Notes: generated from the sequence alone by a model not told the origin. A stretch of 39,302 bases of DNA from Chloroflexota bacterium (GCA_021779955.1 JAJXZS010000040.1:7328-46629); one strand, 5' to 3'; positions 5,551 through 14,797 are shown, counted from the first letter of the stretch. Program-made: numbers and translations.

Positions 5551-7629
5551 CTAGCCTGGCTCCTTCCAATAGGCTTTAACCGACCGCCCTTTTATTCTGA
5601 TACTAGATCTATTTTGCTTAATCTGCAGATTTTCTTCCGGCAAGAAGACATCCTTTATAGCTCCGAACTGGATATCGCTAAACTCGAGGTCGGTTAAGAT
5701 CTCTTCATTTGCAGTGTTGATGAAGAAGAATAGTCGGCCTTTCTCGTTTGTCTGCAACGTCGATTTAACGCGAGTGTCTTTTATGGTTACAGTTGACTTG
5801 ACGTTGCCTGCATTCAATAATTCTCTGAGCATTTCATAAGTCAACTCTTTATGATTAATCTCGATCAATTGTCCTTTACCGAGTTGCGTCGAAATCCACC
5901 CTCCTATAACCTGTTTTTCTTTGTTCATTATCGAATTCTTAAGGAGTTCTGACTTTGATCCGTCCCAATCGTTTTCGGGCAACTCAGGGAAGCACACCAA
6001 GGTTCCGCCTTCTACCACATATTCCAGGAGTATCTGTTGAGTCCTTAAGTCCATCAAGTGATTCATTGGAGCAAAAACCAATTGAAATCTTTGAATATCT
6101 TCCGGGTGAACATCTGGATCTATGAGACCTGGATTTATGTTTGCTTCGATCAGACGTGCAAACAAGTCATCAAAAACTTCGTAAGCCTGATCGAGAGGAT
6201 TTCCATCGACTTTTACATCCATTTCATTTGAGATGAATGCCATGCGCGCATATGTGTGATAAAACAAGACACCTACAGATTGATCCACATTTAGATCATA
6301 GAATGAAGGAACCTTTTGCATGATCTGAATCGTCGATATAACAGCATTAGCAGTTTTGGTAAGCAAGCCCTGTGAATCGATCGGCGAGTTCACCCAGTTG
6401 TCTCGATCCGCCAGCATGTAAAAGTTCATGCCTTTTAGCCCATATGCGAGGCACGTGAGGTAAAGATATTCATATTCTTTTGAATCAAGGTAAGAATCCG
6501 GACGATGTTCATCTCCATCAAAAGACCATATCCCGCACATGATCTCTGGTGACCAGGCCACCCGGTTGACCGCTCGAGAGTAATTGACTGCCTGGACCAC
6601 ATCCACAAAACCATTGATGTTCATTGGCATTTCTGGGTAATAATCAAAACCGCCCAAACCGCTGGATCTTTCAAGTGAATGCCAGTTATTGGGGGTGGCC
6701 AACTGGGGGTGCTGGTTAAAATTGATCGTAAATAAAACTTCATCAACTCCATTCTGCAAATGATAATTACGAATGGATGCCACATGGCTGGCGAGTAGGT
6801 CTTCTTTGAACTCCACCCAGTCCATATATTGAACTAACTGCTTATCCATCTTGATATTGAGTTTTCTGGGAGGGGTGACTTCGGCGAACTCTCTGAATTG
6901 CAGACCGTAACAATGGTTCAACCGCTCTATAGACCTGTACTTTTCTTTCATCCACCTTGAGTAAAGCCCACCCTTTTCGGCGATAGTTGGGTTGTAATCC
7001 GATTCGAACATGCGATCGTGGAACGTATAGCATGGCTCATTGTCCAATTGGATAAGAATTATCGGACCGTTAGGATAACAATAAGGCTTGATCACCTCGT
7101 CCACCGCTTTAAGCCATTCAGACACGTTAAATTGATAAGAGGGATGGAAGTAACTCGGAATTGGAGAATCGAATGGATATCGGTAACCGCTAACTGGTTG
7201 ATCATTTACATCAAGTACCTGCAAATCGGGCTGTTCCACCAGCCAATCCGGATAGCCTCCATTGACCTCTTCTCCACAAATCCATGGACCCGGTTTCATG
7301 GTCACATAGAGGTCCATTTTCTTGCACAAATCCAGGAACTTTGGCACATTCAAACGGGTATCGGTCAATCCAGTAAGATCGAATTGCCCCGGACTTTTAG
7401 AGAATCGGCGCCAGCTCAAGTAAGTTGATACAATCGGGAGACCGATGTTCTTGACCTGACGTAAGCAAAGCTCCCATGTTTCGGGATCCATTCGAAAGAA
7501 TTGAACCTCCCCACTCAATAACGGCACATTCTTTCCATGCAGGAAAAGCGTATTTCCGGAAATCATCTCCGGTCTCTTGGAAATTGGCGAATCTACAGAA
7601 AATGCTTTTAGGAAGTCAAACGCAGTCAT
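5551..7629 (-). CDS. GH35-like beta-galactosidase
   Basis: Predicted exo-acting retaining glycosidase of the GH35/GH42 clan removing terminal beta-galactosyl or related residues; no signal peptide, so cytoplasmic. The N-terminal barrel shows GEVQFFRMDPETW, VSTYLSW and KPGPWICGEEVNGGYPDW, all close to GH35 blocks. The acid/base is probably Glu198 in QLDNEP, and the nucleophile candidate is Glu362 in WSPEIMCGIW. The protein has 692 residues, with a glutamine-amidotransferase-like or trimer-type middle region around 470-600 (VGVLFYHTYARMAF, LVFAPMNHLMD) before a beta domain, which recalls GH42. Start ATG 7629 has AGGAGA just upstream. It is last in the operon after two permeases (18-bp gap), so it likely acts on the imported sugar. 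The exact substrate is unknown. Confidence 0.82.
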   Translation of the reverse strand: MTAFDFLKAFSVDSPISKRPEMISGNTLFLHGKNVPLLSGEVQFFRMDPETWELCLRQVKNIGLPIVSTYLSWRRFSKSPGQFDLTGLTDTRLNVPKFLDLCKKMDLYVTMKPGPWICGEEVNGGYPDWLVEQPDLQVLDVNDQPVSGYRYPFDSPIPSYFHPSYQFNVSEWLKAVDEVIKPYCYPNGPIILIQLDNEPCYTFHDRMFESDYNPTIAEKGGLYSRWMKEKYRSIERLNHCYGLQFREFAEVTPPRKLNIKMDKQLVQYMDWVEFKEDLLASHVASIRNYHLQNGVDEVLFTINFNQHPQLATPNNWHSLERSSGLGGFDYYPEMPMNINGFVDVVQAVNYSRAVNRVAWSPEIMCGIWSFDGDEHRPDSYLDSKEYEYLYLTCLAYGLKGMNFYMLADRDNWVNSPIDSQGLLTKTANAVISTIQIMQKVPSFYDLNVDQSVGVLFYHTYARMAFISNEMDVKVDGNPLDQAYEVFDDLFARLIEANINPGLIDPDVHPEDIQRFQLVFAPMNHLMDLRTQQILLEYVVEGGTLVCFPELPENDWDGSKSELLKNSIMNKEKQVIGGWISTQLGKGQLIEINHKELTYEMLRELLNAGNVKSTVTIKDTRVKSTLQTNEKGRLFFFINTANEEILTDLEFSDIQFGAIKDVFLPEENLQIKQNRSSIRIKGRSVKAYWKEPG

Positions 7630-7647
7630 TCTCTCCTCAACTTTCGA

Positions 7648-8469
7648 TCAAAAACCGGACCGCATGCCTTTGACCAGGAATTGTTGAAAAATCAGAGCCA
7701 GAAGAAAAGTTGGCAGGGTTAGGTAGATTCCCCCTGCCATCATGGCACCCCAATATATCTTGTAACCTGTTTGCATCTGCATTAAACCGACTGTTAGAGG
7801 CATTGCTTCGGGGACCGTTGAAAAGGACATTCCGAAAAGGAGATCGACCCAACCGGCAATGAAACTAAATAGCAGGACTGTAAATAAACCGGGTGCTGCG
7901 AGGGGAACGGATATTCGCCAGAAAACACTTACAGGGGACAGGCCATCGATCTCACCGGCTTCCTCAACTTCACGGGGAAGTTCATCAAAAAACGGTTTGA
8001 GCATCCAAACAACAAATGGCAAGTTCAATACCGCCACCCCTACAATGATACTATCCAGTTTGTTTAGGCGTCCTAACGTTTCCATTATGGAAAAAAGGGG
8101 CACAACTAGCGAGGAAGGAGTGATCATGCGCGTTAGTAGCAACCCACCCAATAAAATATTGCTACCCGTAAACTTATATCGAGAGAATCCATAAGCTGCC
8201 ATTGCTCCAATGACCAGACTTATGACAACGACACTTACCGAAATGATGACGCTATTGCGCGTCAATATTGCGAAATTGAATTTATCAAATAGATCTGAGA
8301 AATTTCTCGTGGTGAAGGTTTGAGGGATCCAGGTGGGAGGATCACTGTAAATTTCGTTTTCCGGCTTAAGAGAACTGGTGAGCATCCATGCCATGGGGAA
8401 AAAGGAAAAAAGAATGGCCACGATTAATACAACATAGATGACAATTCGGGCAGAACGTGATATCTTCAT
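7648..8469 (-). CDS. Sugar ABC transporter permease, MalG/CUT1 type
   Basis: One of two membrane subunits of a carbohydrate importer. The 273-residue protein has an N-terminal membrane helix (IVIYVVLIVAILFSFFPMAW) and about six helices in all. The EAA loop that contacts the ATPase reads EEAGEIDGLSPVSVFWRI. SLKPENEIYSDPP after the first helix is typical of MalG-like subunits. It overlaps the upstream permease by four bases (ATGA), showing tight co-translation. No ATPase gene is nearby; CUT1 systems often share an MsmX-like ATPase encoded elsewhere. Confidence 0.92.
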   Translation of the reverse strand: MKISRSARIVIYVVLIVAILFSFFPMAWMLTSSLKPENEIYSDPPTWIPQTFTTRNFSDLFDKFNFAILTRNSVIISVSVVVISLVIGAMAAYGFSRYKFTGSNILLGGLLLTRMITPSSLVVPLFSIMETLGRLNKLDSIIVGVAVLNLPFVVWMLKPFFDELPREVEEAGEIDGLSPVSVFWRISVPLAAPGLFTVLLFSFIAGWVDLLFGMSFSTVPEAMPLTVGLMQMQTGYKIYWGAMMAGGIYLTLPTFLLALIFQQFLVKGMRSGF

Positions 8470-9347
8470 GCCTTTCTCCTGACTAGAAGCAGTATCCCGC
8501 TAAGCAATAAGGAAATTAAGATTGCAGCCACTGCAAGGGTGGATGCCTGGCCAAATTGCAGATGATCAAATGCTGTTTTCCAAACTAATAAAGGAAAGAC
8601 TTGTGTGTCATTCCCCGGACCGCCCCCAGTGGTCATAAACACGATGTCAAATACTTTGGTAAAGGCGTCGACGGCACGAAAGGCAGTCGCAACTCCCAAA
8701 ACCGGCAAAATAGAGGGTAGGGTTAGAAAATAAAATTCTTGGAGTGTGTTTGCTCCATCAATTCTTGCTGCTTCGAATTGACCCGGGTCAATCGACAAAA
8801 TTCCAGCCAGGAAAAGAAATAGTATCATCGGGGTCATTTTCCAGGCGTCAGCCAAAATGATGGAAAGTAATGGGTATTCTGAGAACCATGCAATCTGCTG
8901 ATTCAAAATCGCATCGACGGGTCCAAATGAAGGTTGTAGAAGCATCTTCCAGGCAACTGCAGCGCTGATTGCAGGTGTGGCAAATGGGAGAATGAGAAAA
9001 CCGTTGACTACCGAACAAAAGATCTTGTCGATTAAGGTTTTTCCTTCTACTAGGAGTTTTGCCAATAGAACAGCTACCATTAACCCAAGAAAGACCTCAA
9101 GAGCCACGCTTAATATCGTGAATGCTATTGTTACCAGTAAAGAGTGGGAGACAATATCAGAAGTTATCAACCATTTGTAATTTTCCAATCCCACAAAAAC
9201 AGGCTGAAGTGACCGGAGCGGAGAATAATCGTAAAAGCTCATTCGGATCAAATAGCCAATCGGGTAAATTAGGAACGCAAAAACCACGAAGAACGATGGC
9301 AAAGTCAACACCAGGCCAGCCTTTATTCTTGCCTTATTCCGGCTCAT
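8466..9347 (-). CDS. Sugar ABC transporter permease, MalF/CUT1 type
   Basis: Partner membrane subunit of the importer, 293 residues, about six helices. The first helix is GLVLTLPSFFVVFAFLIYPI and the EAA loop is FEAARIDGANTLQEFYFLTL. The MalF-type segment MTTGGGPGNDT is present near residue 240. It lies 135 bp after the binding-protein gene, with a hairpin in the gap, and overlaps the next permease by four bases. The transported sugar cannot be told from the sequence; the linked GH35-like and GH3 enzymes suggest a beta-linked oligosaccharide. Confidence 0.92.
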   Translation of the reverse strand: MSRNKARIKAGLVLTLPSFFVVFAFLIYPIGYLIRMSFYDYSPLRSLQPVFVGLENYKWLITSDIVSHSLLVTIAFTILSVALEVFLGLMVAVLLAKLLVEGKTLIDKIFCSVVNGFLILPFATPAISAAVAWKMLLQPSFGPVDAILNQQIAWFSEYPLLSIILADAWKMTPMILFLFLAGILSIDPGQFEAARIDGANTLQEFYFLTLPSILPVLGVATAFRAVDAFTKVFDIVFMTTGGGPGNDTQVFPLLVWKTAFDHLQFGQASTLAVAAILISLLLSGILLLVRRKA

Positions 9348-9401
9348 AAAATTACTCCAAAACCAGAGAGTTGATCATTTTTCATTGCATTAAGTTGATG
9401 C

Positions 9402-9459
9402 AAAAATATTGAGCCATCTACTACATTTGAGTTGCTTTAGCTTTAGTGGATGGCTCAAT
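9402..9459 (-). terminator. Hairpin between binding protein and permease genes
   Basis: ATTGAGCCATC and GATGGCTCAAT (complements of 9449-9459 and 9408-9418) pair perfectly over 11 bases around a 30-base loop. TATTTTTGC follows. Such partial terminators commonly keep permease expression below that of the binding protein. Confidence 0.55.
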
Positions 9460-9482
9460 TACGTTCAGTCGAATAGATCGAA

Positions 9483-10832
9483 TTACTCGATGGCCTTACG
9501 CCCCGCGAACTTGACGTTTTGAAGCCAATCGGAAGCTTCTTGAGGAGTCATTTCTCCCTTGAAGATTTTCCAGATCGCTTCTGTTACGCCGCTATCAAGT
9601 TCACTCGGCCAGGTTGTGTGCTGGTAGGTCAGGTAAGGTACGGTCTTTTCGTACATATCGATTCCAACAAGAGCTTTACGTACCTCAGGATCATTAATGA
9701 GGTCCTGGCGAACAGGCATATTGCCGGTCGCAGTCATCATTTCTTTCTGGTATTGAGTTCCCAGCATCCAAGCAATGAATTGCCCTGCAGCATCTGGGTT
9801 GGGTGCAGCAGAAGGAATGACAGCTACCATTGCGCCGATGTGCGCACCTGGTTGTTTATCGCCGGTAACCGGAGCCATTGCGATTTTATCAGGCATTTCT
9901 TTTTGGAACGTTGTCCACTCATAGAACCAGTTCTGGTACATAAAGGCTTTTCCCTGGAGCATTTGAGTATCGCAGTCAAAAAAGCTCATTGTTTCCCAAC
10001 CCTTGGGGTTGTACGCAGCCATTCTGGTCATTGCATCCAAAGCGCGAACAAATTCGGGTGTATTTAAGGTAAGATCTCCGGTTTTCAGATCTCCGAAATT
10101 GCCGCCTGTACCGTACAAGAAATAGGTGTAGTCGAGAAATACAGACCAATCGACACCTCCCATGCAGAACCCAGCCATTTCAGGAGGGCGATTGAAGAAT
10201 TCGGCGACATCCCTTAACTCATCGTAGTTAGTAGGGACAGTCAAGTCGCGACCGTATTTAGCTTTAAATGCAGCTTGTTCCTTTGGATCTTCCAATAGAT
10301 CCTTGCGGTAAAAGAGCATTGGAAAGTTGTAGTATTGTGGAACTCCAATCAAAGCACCGTCTTTTGTGAAAAAGTCTGCATGCATTAGTTGAGCTTTATC
10401 TGCTGCCGGTATATATTTATCAAGGGGTAACACATGTGCTTTTTGTGTCACCCAGACCAGGTCGTCACCGCCACCGATCATAACGACATCATAAATGCCA
10501 GAGTCTTGAAGAAGCTCACGCACCTTACGTTCACCCCAAAGTGAGCGAGAGACTTGTTCAATGGATGCTGTAATACCGGTGGTTTTTTCAAATTCAGCGG
10601 CGCTGGCAATCAGTGAGTCCGTTTCGGGCCCTGAAACCGCCAACACGCGCACAACTTTGGCCGAGGTGTTCTTTTCAGGCGCTGCGGTTGTTTCAGCAGG
10701 CGCTGTGGTTCCGGCGGCTGCTGGGGCGGTGGTTTCGGCCTGGGTCGGCGCGGACGTCGGCTGCGCACAGGCGGAAAGCACAAAACTCGCCAGGATGACG
10801 AGGCTTACCAGAACAAACAGATTTCTCTTCAC
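9483..10832 (-). CDS. Sugar-binding lipoprotein of ABC importer
   Basis: Extracytoplasmic solute-binding protein, family 1, that delivers a sugar to the permeases. The signal peptide ends in lipobox LSAC (Cys22), followed by a Thr/Ala/Pro-rich tether to about residue 55, a style frequent in Chloroflexota. The mature part shows TTGITASIEQV, VWVTQKAHVLPLDKY, IGVPQYYNFPMLFYRKDLL and AAGQFIAWMLG, all usual for CUT1 binding proteins. Length is 449. It is first in the operon binding protein-permease-permease-GH35 and is divergent from the GH3/ROK pair. A perfect 15-base palindrome 46 bp before its start is a candidate operator. Confidence 0.93.
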   Translation of the reverse strand: MKRNLFVLVSLVILASFVLSACAQPTSAPTQAETTAPAAAGTTAPAETTAAPEKNTSAKVVRVLAVSGPETDSLIASAAEFEKTTGITASIEQVSRSLWGERKVRELLQDSGIYDVVMIGGGDDLVWVTQKAHVLPLDKYIPAADKAQLMHADFFTKDGALIGVPQYYNFPMLFYRKDLLEDPKEQAAFKAKYGRDLTVPTNYDELRDVAEFFNRPPEMAGFCMGGVDWSVFLDYTYFLYGTGGNFGDLKTGDLTLNTPEFVRALDAMTRMAAYNPKGWETMSFFDCDTQMLQGKAFMYQNWFYEWTTFQKEMPDKIAMAPVTGDKQPGAHIGAMVAVIPSAAPNPDAAGQFIAWMLGTQYQKEMMTATGNMPVRQDLINDPEVRKALVGIDMYEKTVPYLTYQHTTWPSELDSGVTEAIWKIFKGEMTPQEASDWLQNVKFAGRKAIE

Positions 10833-10877
10833 GGTCTTTTCTCCTTGGGTATGAATTTTAACTAGGTTTGGCTAAAA

Positions 10878-10892
10878 TAACTGTCACAGTTA
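10878..10892. promoter_or_regulatory. Candidate operator palindrome TAACTGTCACAGTTA
   Basis: A perfect seven-base inverted repeat with one central base, between the divergent binding-protein and GH3 genes and about 50 bp before the binding-protein start. The nearby ROK regulator is a likely ligand, but LacI-type control is equally possible. Confidence 0.5.
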
Positions 10893-10984
10893 ATGGTGTG
10901 ACTTTCTGCAACCGGCCGCAGGCAGGGGAGCAAGATTGCCTGGCAGCCAGGACTTACCGGAAGAAGAGCTTTATTTTTTGAAAC

Positions 10985-11012
10985 TTGACATCGATGTAGA
11001 AAGTGCTATAGT
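10985..11012 (+). promoter_or_regulatory. Promoter for the GH3/ROK genes
   Basis: TTGACA (10985-10990), 16 bases, TATAGT (11007-11012). The -35 is a perfect consensus. It would give a ~90-base leader before the GH3 start at 11109. Confidence 0.75.
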
Positions 11013-11017
11013 TAAAG

Positions 11018-11056
11018 AGGTTATTTCAACACTTATTTTATATCTAAAAATAACCT
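11018..11056 (+). promoter_or_regulatory. Inverted repeat at the GH3 transcription start
   Basis: AGGTTATTT (11018-11026) and AAATAACCT (11048-11056) are perfect inverted repeats immediately downstream of the promoter. This is a good position for a repressor site or a leader hairpin. Its sequence differs from the 10878 palindrome. Confidence 0.45.
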
Positions 11057-11108
11057 TTGTCAACCACCAATTCATCAAATTTCTTGTGCTTACGAAAGGT
11101 AATTTCTC

Positions 11109-13289
11109 ATGGTGTCCACTATCTCTTCCAAACCGCTCACCAGGTCCATTGATCCCAAACGCGAGGCATTTTGCGCAGATCTGCTTGCGAAAATGACGCT
11201 CGAGGAAAAAGTTGGGCAGATGGTGCAGGCAGACCTTTCGTGGCACGAAGACGTCAGACAGCTCACCCGTGAGGGGAGGATCAGTTCTTTATTCACCATC
11301 CGTGATCCAAAGGTCATCAATCTCTACCAGCACATTGCGGTGGACGAATCGCGATTGGGCATCCCTTTGATCATCGGCAACGACATCATCCACGGCTTCA
11401 GGAGCATCTTCCCGATCCCGCTGGCGTTGGCATGCACCTGGGATCCCGAGCTTGTTGAGCAGGTGGCGCGGGCATCGATCACCGAAGCCATGGCTTGCGG
11501 CACCACCTGGAATTTTGCTCCCATGGTCGATATCAGCCGCGACCCGCGTTGGGGAAGGGTTGCCGAGGGTTCAGGAGAAGATGCTTATTTGAGTTCGACT
11601 TTGGGGGCAGCCTGGATTCGCGGCTACCAGGAGGCAAGAGATGCAGACGGGCGGTCAGCCGCCGCTTGCGTGAAGCATTATGCCGCCTACGGCGCCTCAG
11701 AATCGGGCAAGGATTACAACTCGGTGGATATGTCGGAGCGGCGCCTGCGCGAGGAGTACCTGCCTCCGTACCGTGCTGCCGTGGAAGCGGGGGTACAAAC
11801 GCTGATGACCTCTTTCAACGACTTGAACGGCGTGCCTGCGAGCGCGAATTCCTTCCTTATTAAGCGAATTCTGCGCGAGGAATGGGGCTTCGAAGGTGTT
11901 GTGGTCAGTGACTACGATGCGATCGGAGAACTGGTGATGCACGGTTTTGCCCGCGACCACAAGGAAGCCACGCTGCGCAGCGTGCTTGCCGGCGTGGACA
12001 TGGACATGATGGGCAACGCCTATCATTTTCACCTGGCCGCCCTGGTCCGTGAAGGGAAAGTAGCCGAAACAGTATTGGATGAAGCGGTGCTGCGCATCCT
12101 TGGATTGAAATACGACCTGGGTCTTTTCGAGCACCCATTTGTCGACGAGGCAGACGCACATTCGGCGCTCTCCCTGCCCGAATCCCTCGATCTTGCCGCA
12201 AAAGCAGCCGCACAAAGCATTGTTCTGCTTAAGAACGAAGGCGGCATTCTGCCCCTGAACGCATCTGCAAAGACGGTTGCGCTGATCGGGCCGCTGGCGA
12301 AGGAACGCCAGAGCCTGCTCGGCTGCTGGTGTTTCGACGGGCGGGTTGAAGATGTGGAGACTTTGGCCGAGGTGCTCGAACGCGACCTTCCTGCGGATAC
12401 AAATTTGATTGTCGAGCAGGGCTGCGCCATCGATGGCGGTGATCTCGACCTCGCAGGCGCTTTGAAGGCAGCAGCCCTGGCCGATGTAGTGCTCCTTGCC
12501 CTGGGTGAATCCGACACGATGAGCGGCGAGGCGCACTCGCGGGCGCACCTGTGCCTGCCCGGGCGCCAGCAGGAACTGGCGGATGCCTTGGCTAAATGCG
12601 GCAAGCCCGTTGTGGCGCTGGTGTTTGCCGGCCGTCCCCTGGTGATGACGAAGCTGGTCGAAGAAACTCCGTCGGTGGTGATGGCCTGGCACGGAGGAAC
12701 CCGTGCAGCCCGGGGGGTGGCGGATGTGCTCACGGGAAAGGTCAACCCTTCTGGCAAGCTGAGCATTTCCTTCCCGCGCAGTGAAGGGCAAATTCCGGTC
12801 TATTACGCCCACAAGAACACAGGGCGTCCTGTCGAAACGAGCGGAACAGTGCAGTTCAATCAGGCTCATAAATCCTCCTATCTCGACGAGGAAAATGCGC
12901 CGTTGTTCCCCTTTGGCTTCGGGCTGAGTTATGCGCAATTCGACTATTCCGGGCTGAAAGTGTTGACGCCCCAGGTCAGGAAAAACGAGACATTGAGAAT
13001 TTCCGCGCGAGTCACCAATTCCGGCAAATGGCACGGTTCCGAGATCGTTCAGCTGTACGTGCGCGACCTGGTGGGCGTGGTCACCCGCCCGGTGAAAGAG
13101 CTGGTCGATTTCCGCAAGATCGCGCTGGCGCCAGGCGATAGTCAGACCGTTGAGTTCGAGCTGCCGGCAGGATGCCTTTCGTTCCTGGATGAGAACCATC
13201 ATCCGGTGCTCGAAGAGGGCGATTACAAGGTATGGATCGGGCCAAACTCGGCTGAAGGATTGGAAGGCCGGTTTGAACTCATCGATTAA
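11109..13289 (+). CDS. GH3 family beta-glucosidase/xylosidase, BglX-like
   Basis: Retaining exo-beta-glycosidase, 726 residues, no signal peptide. The order is GH3 N-terminal barrel, GH3 C-terminal alpha/beta sandwich and a fibronectin-III-like end. Barrel motifs are GNDIIHGFRSIFPIPL, FAPMVDISRDPRWGR, CVKHYAAYGA and EYLPPYRAAVEAG. The nucleophile is Asp in VVSDYDAIGEL. The sandwich domain has QSIVLLKNEGGILPL and LGESDTMSGEA; the latter resembles the acid/base region GE...SGEA. The end domain includes VQLYVRDLVGVVTRPVKEL. ATG 11109 follows AAAGG. It probably hydrolyses oligosaccharides brought in by the divergent transporter. Whether it prefers glucose, xylose or another sugar cannot be decided here. 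Confidence 0.94.
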   Translation: MVSTISSKPLTRSIDPKREAFCADLLAKMTLEEKVGQMVQADLSWHEDVRQLTREGRISSLFTIRDPKVINLYQHIAVDESRLGIPLIIGNDIIHGFRSIFPIPLALACTWDPELVEQVARASITEAMACGTTWNFAPMVDISRDPRWGRVAEGSGEDAYLSSTLGAAWIRGYQEARDADGRSAAACVKHYAAYGASESGKDYNSVDMSERRLREEYLPPYRAAVEAGVQTLMTSFNDLNGVPASANSFLIKRILREEWGFEGVVVSDYDAIGELVMHGFARDHKEATLRSVLAGVDMDMMGNAYHFHLAALVREGKVAETVLDEAVLRILGLKYDLGLFEHPFVDEADAHSALSLPESLDLAAKAAAQSIVLLKNEGGILPLNASAKTVALIGPLAKERQSLLGCWCFDGRVEDVETLAEVLERDLPADTNLIVEQGCAIDGGDLDLAGALKAAALADVVLLALGESDTMSGEAHSRAHLCLPGRQQELADALAKCGKPVVALVFAGRPLVMTKLVEETPSVVMAWHGGTRAARGVADVLTGKVNPSGKLSISFPRSEGQIPVYYAHKNTGRPVETSGTVQFNQAHKSSYLDEENAPLFPFGFGLSYAQFDYSGLKVLTPQVRKNETLRISARVTNSGKWHGSEIVQLYVRDLVGVVTRPVKELVDFRKIALAPGDSQTVEFELPAGCLSFLDENHHPVLEEGDYKVWIGPNSAEGLEGRFELID

Positions 13290-13300
13290 GGCCGCTCGGC

Positions 13301-13306
13301 TATAAT
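13301..13306 (+). promoter_or_regulatory. -10 element before the ROK gene
   Basis: A consensus TATAAT, 60 bp before the ROK start codon. No -35 hexamer at normal spacing was seen, so a weak or activator-dependent promoter is possible. Confidence 0.45.
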
Positions 13307-13365
13307 ACGATTAGGATCGACGGATCCGAGAGGGCCATGTTAGGAAGAGGATGCAATAGTAGAAG

Positions 13366-14625
13366 ATGAACTACAAAAAACCGACACCGCGCGACCTGCG
13401 CCGCGTCAACAGCGCTGAAATCCTGAGGAAAATCTATTTCGAGGGACCCATTTCGCGGCTCGAGGTGAGCCAGCAAATCGGGATCAGCCCTGCGACGGTG
13501 ACGAATGTTGTCAACGACCTGCTCGAAAAGAAAATCCTGGTGGAATCCGGCATCAAGCGCTCGGAGGGGGGGCGTCCGAGCACGCTGATGACCATCAATG
13601 CGGAATACGGCTTCTTCATCGGCGTGGAAGTCGGCGAAACGTTCATCCAGGTCGAGCTTTTCGACATCCTGTTCAACTCGATCGGAAAGACATTCCACCC
13701 TCTGGTCGATGCGCGGATCAACGTCAATCAAATCGTGCTCCTGATGACCGATGGCATCGAGGAAGTGCTCCAGAAGGCGGGAGTGGCCGAAAAAGAGGTC
13801 ATCGGGGCGGGGATCGGCTTCCCGGGGTTGGTGGATCCGGTCAAAGGCGTATCGATTTTTACACCCAACTGGGGCTGGCACAGCGTTTCGGTGACCAATT
13901 TGCTGCGCAAGCGTTTATCGATGCCCATGTATCTCGATAACGGAGCCAAGGCGATGGCGATCGGCGAGGCGTTGTTCGGCGCCGGAAGGGGCGTGAGCAA
14001 CATGGCCGTGCTCCTGGTGGGCACAGGCGTCGGCAGCGGCATTATTTCCGAGCGCGCTCTTTTCCGGGGCGCTGCGAACAACGCCGGTGAATTCGGGCAT
14101 ACCTCGCTCAACGCCGACGGCCCGTTATGCCGCTGCGGCAGCCACGGATGCGTCGAGGTCTACATCGGCGCAAACGGCATCATCGAGCGCTACAATAGCC
14201 AGGTGCCCGAAGGGCGCAAGTTAACCTCCGGCGATCAAATTGCCGCGATCCAATCCCTGATCGATGCGTCAGAGCGCGGGGATGCTGCAGCCGTGCGCAC
14301 GATCGACGAGACGATCCGCTACATGGGGGTGAGCATCGCCAACCTGATCAATGCCATCAACCCCGAATTGCTCCTCCTCGGCGGCTGGTCAGGGCTGCTA
14401 TTTGGTTCAAAATACCTGGCGCGCATTGAAGACGTGGTGTCGAAGTATGCACTCCAGCAGTCGCTTGCCAAAACAACAATCCGCCTGGCCCAATTGGGGG
14501 AGGGAGCGGTCGCCAAAGGCGCCGCGGGCCTTGTGCTCGAGCATTTCTTCGAAAATGCGGGCGAATCAGAAACGCTGATGGTGGGCGGCAGGGCGGTCGA
14601 AAAAGAAAAATCCAGGACGGTCTGA
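13366..14625 (+). CDS. ROK family transcriptional repressor (NagC/XylR type)
   Basis: Sugar-responsive DNA-binding protein of 419 residues. An N-terminal winged helix-turn-helix (about 12-62, with SRLEVSQQIGISPATVTNVVNDL) is fused to a ROK sugar-kinase-like domain. The zinc site is H245 with C255, C257 and C262 in CRCGSHGC. The glycine-rich segment VGTGVGSGI is intact. The kinase catalytic segment, usually NDA, reads DNGAKA, so the catalytic Asp is replaced by Gly193, which fits a pure regulator. It lies 76 bp after the GH3 gene and probably controls this glycoside locus, including its own operators near 10878 and 11018. The inducer is unknown. Confidence 0.92.
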   Translation: MNYKKPTPRDLRRVNSAEILRKIYFEGPISRLEVSQQIGISPATVTNVVNDLLEKKILVESGIKRSEGGRPSTLMTINAEYGFFIGVEVGETFIQVELFDILFNSIGKTFHPLVDARINVNQIVLLMTDGIEEVLQKAGVAEKEVIGAGIGFPGLVDPVKGVSIFTPNWGWHSVSVTNLLRKRLSMPMYLDNGAKAMAIGEALFGAGRGVSNMAVLLVGTGVGSGIISERALFRGAANNAGEFGHTSLNADGPLCRCGSHGCVEVYIGANGIIERYNSQVPEGRKLTSGDQIAAIQSLIDASERGDAAAVRTIDETIRYMGVSIANLINAINPELLLLGGWSGLLFGSKYLARIEDVVSKYALQQSLAKTTIRLAQLGEGAVAKGAAGLVLEHFFENAGESETLMVGGRAVEKEKSRTV

Positions 14626-14642
14626 TCCATCAGGCACGCGGC

Positions 14643-14710
14643 GTAGGGGAGAAGCATCGTGGAGACGCCGGGAACGCAGGCAGACGCCACCCAATCACGC
14701 AGCTTCACCC
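14643..14710 (+). repeat. Palindromic repeat family, copy 2
   Basis: 68 bp, opening GTAGGGGAGAAGCATCGTGG and closing CAATCACGCAGCTTCACCC, with internal GACGCC units. It is joined to copy 3 by the 19-base linker AAACATCCGACGCCGCGGC. Confidence 0.85.
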
Positions 14711-14729
14711 AAACATCCGACGCCGCGGC

Positions 14730-14797
14730 GTAGGGGAGAAGCATCGTGGAGACGCCTGAAACGCAGGCAGACGCCAAACAATCACGCAGCTTCGCCC
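14730..14797 (+). repeat. Palindromic repeat family, copy 3
   Basis: Nearly identical to copy 2 and in the same direction; it closes CAATCACGCAGCTTCGCCC. Copies 2 and 3 with their linker form a compound unit of about 155 bp that recurs as copies 4 and 5 on the far side of the next gene. Confidence 0.85.

Noticed and set aside
11697-13202. 501-codon minus-strand frame opposite the GH3 gene
   Set aside because: Antisense shadow of a GC-rich gene; the GH3 frame is complete and motif-rich on the plus strand.
13351-13359. ATG at 13351 as the ROK start
   Set aside because: It reads ATG CAA TAG and stops at once; ATG 13366 is used.
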